Positions 33,101 through 45,100 of a stretch of DNA of 64,000 nucleotides are shown one piece after another. This DNA is from Corallium rubrum (taxonomy: Eukaryota; Cnidaria; Anthozoa; Scleralcyonacea; Coralliidae), in the NCBI GenBank assembly GCA_964035015.1, contig OZ036007.1, forward strand, positions 3,665,468-3,729,467. Reading direction: 5' to 3'. The notes below the pieces were generated by a model. It did not search any database. It was not told the DNA's origin and worked only from the letters and a program-made list of their open reading frames with translations. The position numbers were made by a program, and so were the translations under genes. Each line of letters opens with the position of its first letter. Position 1 is the stretch's first letter.

Positions 33101-36100
33101 AGGAGAAGGCGTATTTTGGCTAAAAATATATTTTTGATTTTTGAAAAAATCGGAAAAAAGTAAAGGGGTTAGCCTTTACTTTTTGACCGATTTTGTCACT
33201 TTTTAAACTTTTGAGTTAGGGTCAAAAACGGTTAAATAAAGTCGTCTTAAACCTACTGTGAAAAGGAGAAGGCTGTATTTTGGCTAAAAATACTTTTTTT
33301 GATTTTTTGAAAATAATCCGGAAAAAAAAAGTAAAGGGTAACCCCTTTACTTTTTGATCGATTTTGGTCACTTTTGGAACTTTGAGTTAGGGTTAAAAAC
33401 GGTTAAATAAAGTTGTTTTAAACCTTCTGTGAAAAGGAGAAGGCTGTATTTTGGCTAAAAATATATTTTTGATTTTTTGAAAAAAATCAGGGAAAAAAAA
33501 AGTAAAGGGGTTAGCCTTTACTTTTACACCGATTTTGGTTACTTTTGAAACTTTTGAGTTAGGGTCAAAAACGGTTAAATAAAGTCGTTTTAAATCTTCT
33601 GTGAAAAGGAGAAGGCTGTATTTTGGCTAAAAATATTTTATTTGATTTTTTGAAAAGAATCCGGAAAAAAAAAGTAAAGGGTAACCCCTTTACTTTTTGA
33701 TCGATTTTGGTCACTTTTGGAACTTTTGAGTTAGGGTTAAAAACGGTTAAATAAAGTCGTTTTAAACCTTCTGTGAAAAGTAGAAGGCTGTATCTTGGCT
33801 AAAAATATTTTGTTTGATTTTTTGAAAAAAATCAGGGGGAAAAAAGTAAAGGGGTTAGCCTTTACTTTTACACCGATTTTGGTCACTTTTGAAACTTTTG
33901 AGTTAGGGTCAAAAACGGTTAAATAAAGTCGTTTTAAATCTTCTGTGAAAAGGAGAAGGCGGTATTTTGGCTAAAAATATATTTTTTGATTTTTTGAAAA
34001 AAATCAGGGGAAAAAAAAGTAAAGGGGTTAGCCTTTACTTTTTGACCGATTTTGCTCACTTTTTAAACTTTTGAGTTAGGGTCAAAAACGGTTAAATAAA
34101 GTCGTTTTAAATCTTCTGTGAAAAGGAGAAGGCTGTATTTTGGCTAAAAATATTTTATTTGATTTTTTGAAAATAATCCGGAAAAAAAAAGTAAAGGGTA
34201 ACCCCTTTACTTTTTGATCGATTTTGGTCACTTTTTAAACTTTTGAGTTAGGGTCAAAAACGGTTAAATTAAGTCGTTTTAAACATTCTGTGAAAAGGAG
34301 AAGGCTGTATCTTGGCTAAAAATACATTTTTGATTTTTGGAAAAAAATCAGGAAAAAAAAAAGTAAAGGGTAACCCCTTTACTTTTTGATCGATTTTGGT
34401 CACTTTTGAAAGTTTTGAGTTAGGGTTAAAAACGGTTAAATAAAGTTGTTTTAAACCTTCTGTGAAAAGGAGAAGGCTGTATTTTGGCTAAAAATACATT
34501 TTTGATTTTTGGAAAAAAATCAGGAAAAAAAAAAGTAAAGGGGTTAGCCTTTACTTTTACACCGATTTTGGTCAATTTTGAAACTTTTGAGTTAGGGTCA
34601 AGAACGGTTAAATAAAGTCGTCTTAAAGCTACTGTGAAAAGGAGAGGGCTGTATTTTGGCTAAAAATATATTTTTTGATTTTTTGAAAAAAAATCAGGGG
34701 AAAAAAAGGTAAAGGGGTTACCCTTTACTTTTACACCGATTTTGGTCACTTTTGAAACTTTTGAGTTAGGGTCAAAAACGGTTAAATAAAGTCGTTTTAA
34801 ATCTTCTGTGAAAAGGAGAAGGCGGTATTTTGGCTAAAAATATATTTTTTGATTTTTTGAAAAAAATCAGGGGAAAAAAAAGTAAAGGGGTTAGCCTTTA
34901 CTTTTTGACCGATTTTGGTCAATTTTGAAACTTTTGAGTTAGGGTCAAAAACGGTTAAATAAAGTCGTTTTAAATCTTCTGTGAAAAGGAGAAGGCTGTA
35001 TTTTGGCTAAAAATATATTTTTTGATTTTTTGAAAATAATCCGGAAAAAAAAAGTAAAGGGTAACCCCTTTACTTTTTGATCGATTTTGGTCACTTTTGG
35101 AACTTTAGAGTTAGGGTTAAAAACGGTTAAATAAAGTTGTTTTAAACCTTCTGTGAAAAGGAGAAGGCTGTATTTTGGCTAAAAATATATTTTTTGATTT
35201 TTTGAAAAAAATCAGGGAAAAAAAAAGTAAAGGGGCTAGCCTTTACTTTTACACCGATTTTGGTCACTTTTGAAACTTTTGAGTTAGGGTCAAAAACGGT
35301 TAAATAAAGTCGTTTTAAATCTTCTGTGAAAAGGAGAAGGCGGTATTTTGGCTAAAAATATATTTTTTGATTTTTTGAAAAAAATCAGGGGAAAAAAAAG
35401 TAAAGGGGTTAGCCTTTACTTTTTGACCGATTTTGCTCACTTTTTAAACTTTTGAGTTAGGGTCAAAAACGGTTAAATTAAGTCGTTTTAAACATTCTGT
35501 GAAAAGGAGAAGGCTGTATCTTGGCTAAAAATACATTTTTGATTTTTGGAAAAAAATCAGGAAAAAAAAAGTAAAGGGGTTAGCCTTTACTTTTACACCG
35601 ATTTTGGTCAATTTTGAAACTTTTGAGTTAGGGTCAAAAACGGTTAAATAAAGTCGTTTTAAATCTTCTGTGAAAAGGAGAAGGCGGTATTTTGGCTAAA
35701 AATATATTTTTTGATTTTTTGAAAAAAATCAGGGGAAAAAAAAGTAAAGGGGTTAGCCTTTACTTTTTGACCGATTTTGCTCACTTTTTAAACTTTTGAG
35801 TTAGGGTCAAAAACGGTTAAATAAAGTCGTCTTAAACCTACTGTGAAAAGGAGAAGGCTGTATTTTGGCTAAAAATACGTTTTTTGATTTTTTGAAAATA
35901 ATCCGGAAAAAAAAAGTAAAGGGTAACCCCTTTACTTTTTTATCGATTTTGGTCACTTTTGGAACTTTTGAGTTAGGGTTAAAAACGGTTAAATAAAGTT
36001 GTTTTAAACCTTCTGTGAAAAGGAGAAGGCTGTATTTTGGCTAAAAATATATTTTTTGATTTTTTGAAAAAAATCAGGGGAAAAAAAGTAAAGGGGCTAG

Positions 36101-39100
36101 CCTTTACTTTTACACCGATTTTGGTCACTTTTGAAACTTTTGAGTTAGGGTCAAAAACGGTTAAATAAAGTCGTCTTAAACCTACTGTGAAAAGGAGAAG
36201 GCTGTATTTTGGCTAAAAATATTTTATTTGATTTTTTGAAAAGAATCCGGAAAAAAAGGTAAAGGGTAAAGCCTTTACTTTTTGACCGATTTGGGTCACT
36301 TTTTAAACTTTTGAGTTAGGGTCAAAAACGGTTAAATTAAGTCGTTTTAAACATTCTGTGAAAAGGAGAAGGCTGTATTTTGGCTAAAAATACATTTTTG
36401 ATTTTTGGAAAAAAATCAGGAAAAAAAAAAGTAAAGGGGTTAGCCTTTACTTTTACACCGATTTTGGTCAATTTTGAAACTTTTGAGTTAGGGTCAAGAA
36501 CGGTTAAATAAAGTCGTCTTAAAGCTACTGTGAAAAGGAGAGGGCTGTATTTTGGCTAAAAATATATTTTTTGATTTTTTGAAAAAAAATCAGGGGAAAA
36601 AAAGGTAAAGGGGTTAGCCTTTACTTTTACACCGATTTTGGTCACTTTTGAAACTTTTGAGTTAGGGTCAAAAACGGTTAAATAAAGTCGTTTTAAATCT
36701 TCTGTGAAAAGGAGAGGGCTGTATTTTGGCTAAAAATATTTTTGTTGATTTTTTGAAAAAAATCGGGGGGAAAAAAAGTAAAGGGGTTAGCCTTTACTTT
36801 TTGACCGATTTTGCTCACTTTTTAAACTTTTGAGTTAGGGTCAAAAACGGTTAAATAAAGTCGTTTTAAATCTTCTGTGAAAAGGAGAAGGCGGTATTTT
36901 GGCTAAAAATATATTTTTTGATTTTTTGAAAAAAATCAGGGGAAAAAAAAGTAAAGGGGTTAGCCTTTACTTTTTGACCGATTTTGCTCACTTTTTAAAC
37001 TTTTGAGTTAGGGTCAAAAACGGTTAAATAAAGTCGTCTTAAACCTACTGTGAAAAGGAGAAGGCTGTATTTTGGCTAAAAATACGTTTTTTGATTTTTT
37101 GAAAATAATCCGGAAAAAAAAAGTAAAGGGTAACCCCTTTACTTTTTGATCGATTTTGGTCACTTTTGGAACTTTTGAGTTAGGGTTAAAAACGGTTAAA
37201 TAAAGTTGTTTTAAACCTTCTGTGAAAAGGAGAAGGCTGTATTTTGGCTAAAAATATATTTTTTGATTTTTTGAAAAAAATATGGGTAAAAAAAGTAAAG
37301 GGGCTAGCCTTTACTTTTACACCGATTTTGGTCACTTTTGAAACTTTTGAGTTAGGGTCAAAAACGGTTAAATAAAGTCGTCTTAAACCTACTGTGAAAA
37401 GGAGAAGGCTGTATTTTGGCTAAAAATATTTTATTTGATTTTTTGAAAAGAATCCGGAAAAAAAGGTAAAGGGGTTAGCCTTTACTTTTTGACCGATTTG
37501 GGTCACTTTTTAAACTTTTGAGTTAGGGTCAAAAACGGTTAAATTAAGTCGTTTTAAACATTCTGTGAAAAGGAGAAGGCTGTATCTTGGCTAAAAATAC
37601 ATTTTTGATTTTTGGAAAAAAATCAGGAAAAAAAAAAGTAAAGGGGTTAGCCTTTACTTTTACACCGATTTTGGTCAATTTTGAAACTTTTGAGTTAGGG
37701 TCAAAAACGGTTAAATAAAGTCGTTTTAAATCTTCTGTGAAAAGGAGAAGGCGGTATTTTGGCTAAAAATATATTTTTTGATTTTTTGAAAAAAATCAGG
37801 GGAAAAAAAAGTAAAGGGGTTAGCCTTTACTTTTTGACCGATTTTGCTCACTTTTTAAACTTTTGAGTTAGGGTCAAAAACGGTTAAATAAAGTCGTCTT
37901 AAACCTACTGTGAAAAGGAGAAGGCTGTATTTTGGCTAAAAATACGTTTTTTGATTTTTTGAAAATAATCCGGAAAAAAAAAGTAAAGGGTAACCCCTTT
38001 ACTTTTTGATCGATTTTGGTCACTTTTGAAAGTTTTGAGTTACGGTTAAAAACGGTTAAATAAAGTTGTTTTAAACCTTCTGTGAAAAGGAGAAGGCTGT
38101 ATTTTGGCTAAAAATACATTTTTGATTTTTTGAAAAAAATCAGGGGAAAAAAAGTAAAGGGGCTAGCCTTTACTTTTACACCGATTTTGGTCACTTTTGA
38201 AACTTTTGAGTTAGGGTCAAAAACGGTTAAATAAAGTCGTTTTAAATCTTCTGTGAAAAGGAGAAGGCGGTATTTTGGCTAAAAATATATTTTTTGATTT
38301 TTTGAAAAAAATCAGGGGAAAAAAAAGTAAAGGGGTTAGCCTTTACTTTTTGACCGATTTTGCTCACTTTTTAAACTTTTGAGTTAGGGTCAAAAACGGT
38401 TAAATAAAGTCGTTTTAAATCTTCTGTGAAAAGGAGAAGGCGGTATTTTGGCTAAAAATATATTTTTTGATTTTTTGAAAAAAATCAGGGGAAAAAAAAG
38501 TAAAGGGGTTAGCTTTTACTTTTTGACCGATTTTGCTCACTTTTTAAACTTTTGAGTTAGGGTCAAAAACGGTTAAATAAAGTCGTCTTAAACCTACTGT
38601 GAAAACTAGAAGGCTGTATTTTGGCTAAAAATACGTTTTTTGATTTTTTGAAAATAATCCGGAAAAAAAAAGTAAAGGGTAACCCCTTTACTTTTTGATC
38701 GATTTTGGTCACTTTTGGAACTTTTGAGTTAGGGTTAAAAACGGTTAAATAAAGTTGTTTTAAACCTTCTGTGAAAAGGAGAAGGCTGTATTTTGGCTAA
38801 AAATATATTTTTTGATTTTTTGAAAAAAATCAGGGGAAAAAAAGTAAAGGGGCTAGCCTTTACTTTTACACCGATTTTGGTCACTTTTGAAACTTTTGAG
38901 TTAGGGTCAAAAACGGTTAAATAAAGTCGTCTTAAACCTACTGTGAAAAGGAGAAGGCTGTATTTTGGCTAAAAATATTTTATTTGATTTTTTGAAAAGA
39001 ATCCGGAAAAAAAGGTAAAGGGGTTAGCCTTTACTTTTTGACCGATTTGGGTCACTTTTTAAACTTTTGAGTTAGGGTCAAAAACGGTTAAATTAAGTCG

Positions 39101-42100
39101 TTTTAAACATTCTGTGAAAAGGAGTAGGCTGTATCTTGGCTAAAAATACATTTTTGATTTTTGGAAAAAAATCAGGAAAAAAAAAAGTAAAGGGGTTAGC
39201 CTTTACTTTTACACCGATTTTGGTCAATTTTGAAACTTTTGAGTTAGGGTCAAAAACGGTTAAATAAAGTCGTTTTAAATCTTCTGTGAAAAGGAGAAGG
39301 CGGTATTTTGGCTAAAAATATATTTTTTGATTTTTTGAAAAAAATCAGGGGAAAAAAAAGTAAAGGGGTTAGCCTTTACTTTTTGACCGATTTTGCTCAC
39401 TTTTTAAACTTTTGAGTTAGGGTCAAAAACGGTTAAATAAAGTCGTCTTAAACCTACTGTGAAAAGGAGAAGGCTGTATTTTGGCTAAAAATACGTTTTT
39501 TGATTTTTTGAAAATAATCCGGAAAAAAAAAGTAAAGGGTAACCCCTTTACTTTTTGATCGATTTTGGTCACTTTTGGAACTTTTGAGTTAGGGTTAAAA
39601 ACGGTTAAATAAAGTTGTTTTAAACCTTCTGTGAAAAGGAGAAGGCTGTATTTTGGCTAAAAATATATTTTTTGATTTTTTGAAAAAAATCAGGGGAAAA
39701 AAAGTAAAGGGGCTAGCCTTTACTTTTACACCGATTTTGGTCACTTTTGAAACTTTTGAGTTAGGGTCAAAAACGGTTAAATAAAGTCGTCTTAAACCTA
39801 CTGTGAAAAGGAGAAGGCTGTATTTTGGCTAAAAATATTTTATTTGATTTTTTGAAAAGAATCCGGAAAAAAAGGTAAAGGGGTTAGCCTTTACTTTTTG
39901 ACCGATTTGGGTCACTTTTTAAACTTTTGAGTTAGGGTCAAAAACGGTTAAATTAAGTCGTTTTAAACATTCTGTGAAAAGGAGAAGGCTGTATCTTGGC
40001 TAAAAATACATTTTTGATTTTTGGAAAAAAATCAGGAAAAAAAAAAGTAAAGGGGTTAGCCTTTACTTTTACACCGATTTTGGTCAATTTTGAAACTTTT
40101 GAGTTAGGGTCAAAAACGGTTAAATAAAGTCGTTTTAAATCTTCTGTGAAAAGGAGAAGGCGGTATTTTGGCTAAAAATATATTTTTTGATTTTTTGAAA
40201 AAAATCAGGGGAAAAAAAAGTAAAGGGGTTAGCCTTTACTTTTTGACCGATTTTGCTCACTTTTTAAACTTTTGAGTTAGGGTCAAAAACGGTTAAATAA
40301 AGTCGTCTTAAACCTACTGTGAAAAGGAGAAGGCTGTATTTTGCCTAAAAATACGTTTTTTGATTTTTTGAAAATAATCCGGAAAAAAAAAGTAAAGGGG
40401 TTACCCTTTACTTTTTGATCGATTTTGGTCACTTTTGGAACTTTTGAGTTACGGTTAAAAACGGTTAAATAAAGTTGTTTTAAACCTTCTGTGAAAAGGA
40501 GAAGGCTGTATTTTGGCTAAAAATATATTTTTTGATTTTTTGAAAAAAATCAGGGGAAAAAAAGTAAAAAGGCTAGCCTTTACTTTTACACCGATTTTGG
40601 TCACTTTTGAAACTTTTGAGTTAGGGTCAAAAACGGTTAAATAAAGTCGTCTTAAACCTACTGTGAAAAGGAGAAGGCTGTATTTTGGCTAAAAATATTT
40701 TATTTGATTTTTTGAAAAGAATCCGGAAAAAAAGGTAAAGGGGTTAGCCTTTACTTTTTGACCGATTTGGGTCACTTTTTAAACTTTTGAGTTAGGGTCA
40801 AAAACGGTTAAATTAAGTCGTTTTAAACATTCTGTGAAAAGGAGAAGGCTGTATCTTGGCTAAAAATACATTTTTGATTTTTGGAAAAAAATCAGGGAAA
40901 AAAAAGTAAAGGGGTTAGCCTTTACTTTTACACCGATTTTGGTCAATTTTGAAACTTTTGAGTTAGGGTCAAAAACGGTTAAATAAAGTCGTTTTAAATC
41001 TTCTGTGAAAAGGAGAAGGCGGTATTTTGGCTAAAAATATATTTTTTGATTTTTTGAAAAAAATCAGGGGAAAAAAAAGTAAAGGGGTTAGCCTTTACTT
41101 TTTGACCGATTTTTGTCACTTTTGAAACTTTTGAGTTAGGGTCAAAAACGGTTAAATAAAGTCGTCTTAAACCTACTGTGAAAAGGAGAAGGCTGTATTT
41201 TGGCTAAAAATACTTTTTTTGATTTTTTGAAAATAATCCGGAAAAAAAAAGTAAAGGGTAACCCCTTTACTTTTTGATCGATTTTGGTCACTTTTGGAAC
41301 TTTTGAGTTAGGGTTAAAAACGGTTAAATAAAGTTGTTTTAAACCTTCTGTGAAAAGGAGAAGGCTGTATTTTGGCTAAAAATATATTTTTTGATTTTTT
41401 GAAAAAAATTAGGGAAAAAAAAGTAAAGGGGCTAGCCTTTACTTTTACACCGATTTTGGTCACTTTTGAAACTTTTGAGTTAGGGTCAAAAACGGTTAAA
41501 TAAAGTCGTCTTAAACCTACTGTGAAAAGGAGAAGGCTGTATTTTGGCTAAAAATATATTTTTTGAAAAAAAATCAGGGGAAAAAAAGGTAAAGGGGTTA
41601 GCCTTTACTTTTACACCGATTTTGGTCACTTTTGAGACTTTTGAGTTAGGGTCAAAAACGGTTAAATAAAGTCGTTTTAAATCTTCTGTGAAAAGGAGAA
41701 GGCGGTATTTTGGCTAAAAATATATTTTTTGATTTTTTGAAAAAAATCAGGCGGAAAAAAAAGTAAAGGGGTTAGCCTTTACTTTTTGACCGATTTTGCT
41801 CACTTTTTAAACTTTTGATTTAGGGTCAAAAACGGTTAAATAAAGTCGTTTTAAACCTTCTGTGAAAAGTAGAAGGCTGTATCTTGGCTAAAAATATTTT
41901 GTTTGATTTTTTGAAAAAAATCCGGAAAAAAAAAGTAAAGGGTAACCCCTTTACTTTTTGATCGATTTTGGTCACTTTTGGAACTTTTGAGTTAGGGTTA
42001 AAAACGGTTAAATAAAGTTGTTTTAAACCTTCTGTGAAAAGGAGAAGGCTGTATTTTGGCTAAAAATATATTTTTTGATTTTTTGAAAAAAATCAGGGGA

Positions 42101-45100
42101 AAAAAAGTAAAGGGGCTAGCCTTTACTTTTACACCGATTTTGGTCACTTTTGAAACTTTTGAGTTAGGGTCAAAAACGGTTAAATAAAGTCGTCTTAAAC
42201 CTACTGTGAAAAGGAGAAGGCTGTATTTTGGCTAAAAATATTTTATTTGATTTTTTGAAAAGAATCCGGAAAAAAAGGTAAAGGGGTTAGCCTTTACTTT
42301 TTGACCGATTTGGGTCACTTTTTAAACTTTTGAGTTAGGGTCAAAAACGGTTAAATTAAGTCGTTTTAAACATTCTGTGAAAAGGAGAAGGCTGTATCTT
42401 GGCTAAAAATACATTTTTGATTTTTGGAAAAAAATCAGGGAAAAAAAAAGTAAAGGGGTTAGCCTTTACTTTTACACCGATTTTGGTCAATTTTGAAACT
42501 TTTGAGTTAGGGTCAAAAACGGTTAAATAAAGTCGTTTTAAATCTTCTGTGAAAAGGAGAAGGCGGTATTTTGGCTAAAAATATATTTTTTGATTTTTTG
42601 AAAAAAATCAGGGGGAAAAAAAGTAAAGGGGTTAGCCTTTACTTTTTGACCGATTTTGCTCACTTTTTAAACTTTTGATTTAGGGTCAAAAACGGTTAAA
42701 TAAAGTCGTTTTAAACCTTCTGTGAAAAGTAGAAGGCTGTATCTTGGCTAAAAATATTTTGTTTGATTTTTTGAAAAAAATCCGGAAAAAAAAAGTAAAG
42801 GGTAACCCCCTTTACTTTTTGATCGATTTTGGTCATTTTTGGAACTTTTGAGTTAGGGTTAAAAACGGTTAAATAAAGTTGTTTTAAACCTTCTGTGAAA
42901 AGGAGAAGGCTGTATTTTGGCTAAAAATATATTTTTTGATTTTTTGAAAAAAATCAGGGGAAAAAAAGTAAAGGGGCTAGCCTTTACTTTTACACCGATT
43001 TTGGTCACTTTTGAAACTTTTGAGTTAGGGTCAAAAACGGTTAAATAAAGTCGTCTTAAACCTACTGTGAAAAGGAGAAGGCTGTATTTTGGCTAAAAAT
43101 ATTTTATTTGATTTTTTGAAAAGAATCCGGAAAAAAAGGTAAAGGGGTTAGCCTTTACTTTTTGACCGATTTGGGTCACTTTTTAAACTTTTGAGTTAGG
43201 GTCAAAAACGGTTAAATTAAGTCGTTTTAAACATTCTGTGAAAAGGAGAAGGCTGTATCTTGGCTAAAAATACATTTTTGATTTTTGGAAAAAAATCAGG
43301 GGAAAAAAAAGTAAAGGGGTTAGCCTTTACTTTTACACCGATTTTGGTCACTTTTGAAACTTTTGAGTTAGGGTCAAAAACGGTTAAATAAAGTCGTTTT
43401 AAATCTTCTGTGAAAAGGAGAAGGCGGTATTTTGGCTAAAAATATTATTTTTTGAATTTTTGAAAAAAATCAGGGGAAAAAAAAGTAAAGGGGTTAGCCT
43501 TTACTTTTTGACCGATTTTGCTCACTTTTTAAACTTTTGAGTTAGGGTCAAAAACGGTTAAATAAAGTCGTCTTAAACCTACTGTGAAAAGGAGAAGGCT
43601 GTATTTTGGCTAAAAATACGTTTTTTGATTTTTTGAAAATAATCCGGAAAAAAAAAGTAAAGGGTAACCCCTTTACTTTTTGATCGATTTTGGTCACTTT
43701 TGGAACTTTTGAGTTACGGTTAAAAACGGTTAAATAAAGTTGTTTTAAACCTTCTGTGAAAAGGAGAAGGCTGTATTTTGGCTAAAAATATATTTTTTGA
43801 TTTTTTGAAAAAAATCAGGGGAAAAAAAGTAAAAAGGCTAGCCTTTACTTTTACACCGATTTTGGTCACTTTTGAAACTTTTGAGTTAGGGTCAAAAACG
43901 GTTAAATAAAGTCGTCTTAAACCTACTGTGAAAAGGAGAAGGCTGTATTTTGGCTAAAAATATTTTATTTGATTTTTTGAAAAGAATCCGGAAAAAAAGG
44001 TAAAGGGGTTAGCCTTTACTTTTTGACCGATTTGGGTCACTTTTTAAACTTTTGAGTTAGGGTCAAAAACGGTTAAATTAAGTCGTTTTAAACATTCTGT
44101 GAAAAGGAGAAGGCTGTATCTTGGCTAAAAATACATTTTTGATTTTTGGAAAAAAATCAGGGAAAAAAAAAGTAAAGGGGTTAGCCTTTACTTTTACACC
44201 GATTTTGGTCAATTTTGAAACTTTTGAGTTAGGGTCAAAAACGGTTAAATAAAGTCGTTTTAAATCTTCTGTGAAAAGGAGAAGGCGGTATTTTGGCTAA
44301 AAATATATTTTTTGATTTTTTGAAAAAAATCAGGGGAAAAAAAAGTAAAGGGGTTAGCCTTTACTTTTTGACCGATTTTTGTCACTTTTTAAACTTTTGA
44401 GTTAGGGTCAAAAACGGTTAAATAAAGTCGTCTTAAACCTACTGTGAAAAGGAGAAGGCTGTATTTTGGCTAAAAATACTTTTTTTGATTTTTTGAAAAT
44501 AATCCGGAAAAAAAAAGTAAAGGGTAACCCCTTTACTTTTTGATCGATTTTGGTCACTTTTGGAACTTTTGAGTTAGGGTTAAAAACGGTTAAATAAAGT
44601 TGTTTTAAACCTTCTGTGAAAAGGAGAAGGCTGTATTTTGGCTAAAAATATATTTTTTGATTTTTTGAAAAAAATTAGGGAAAAAAAAGTAAAGGGGCTA
44701 GCCTTTACTTTTACACCGATTTTGGTCACTTTTGAAACTTTTGAGTTAGGGTCAAAAACGGTTAAATAAAGTCGTCTTAAACCTACTGTGAAAAGGAGAA
44801 GGCTGTATTTTGGCTAAAAATATATTTTTTGAAAAAAAATCAGGGGAAAAAAAGGTAAAGGGGTTAGCCTTTACTTTTACACCGATTTTGGTCACTTTTG
44901 AGACTTTTGAGTTAGGGTCAAAAACGGTTAAATAAAGTCGTTTTAAATCTTCTGTGAAAAGGAGAAGGCGGTATTTTGGCTAAAAATATATTTTTTGATT
45001 TTTTGAAAAAAATCAGGGGAAAAAAAAGTAAAGGGGTTAGCCTTTACTTTTTGACCGATTTTGCTCACTTTTTAAACTTTTGATTTAGGGTCAAAAACGG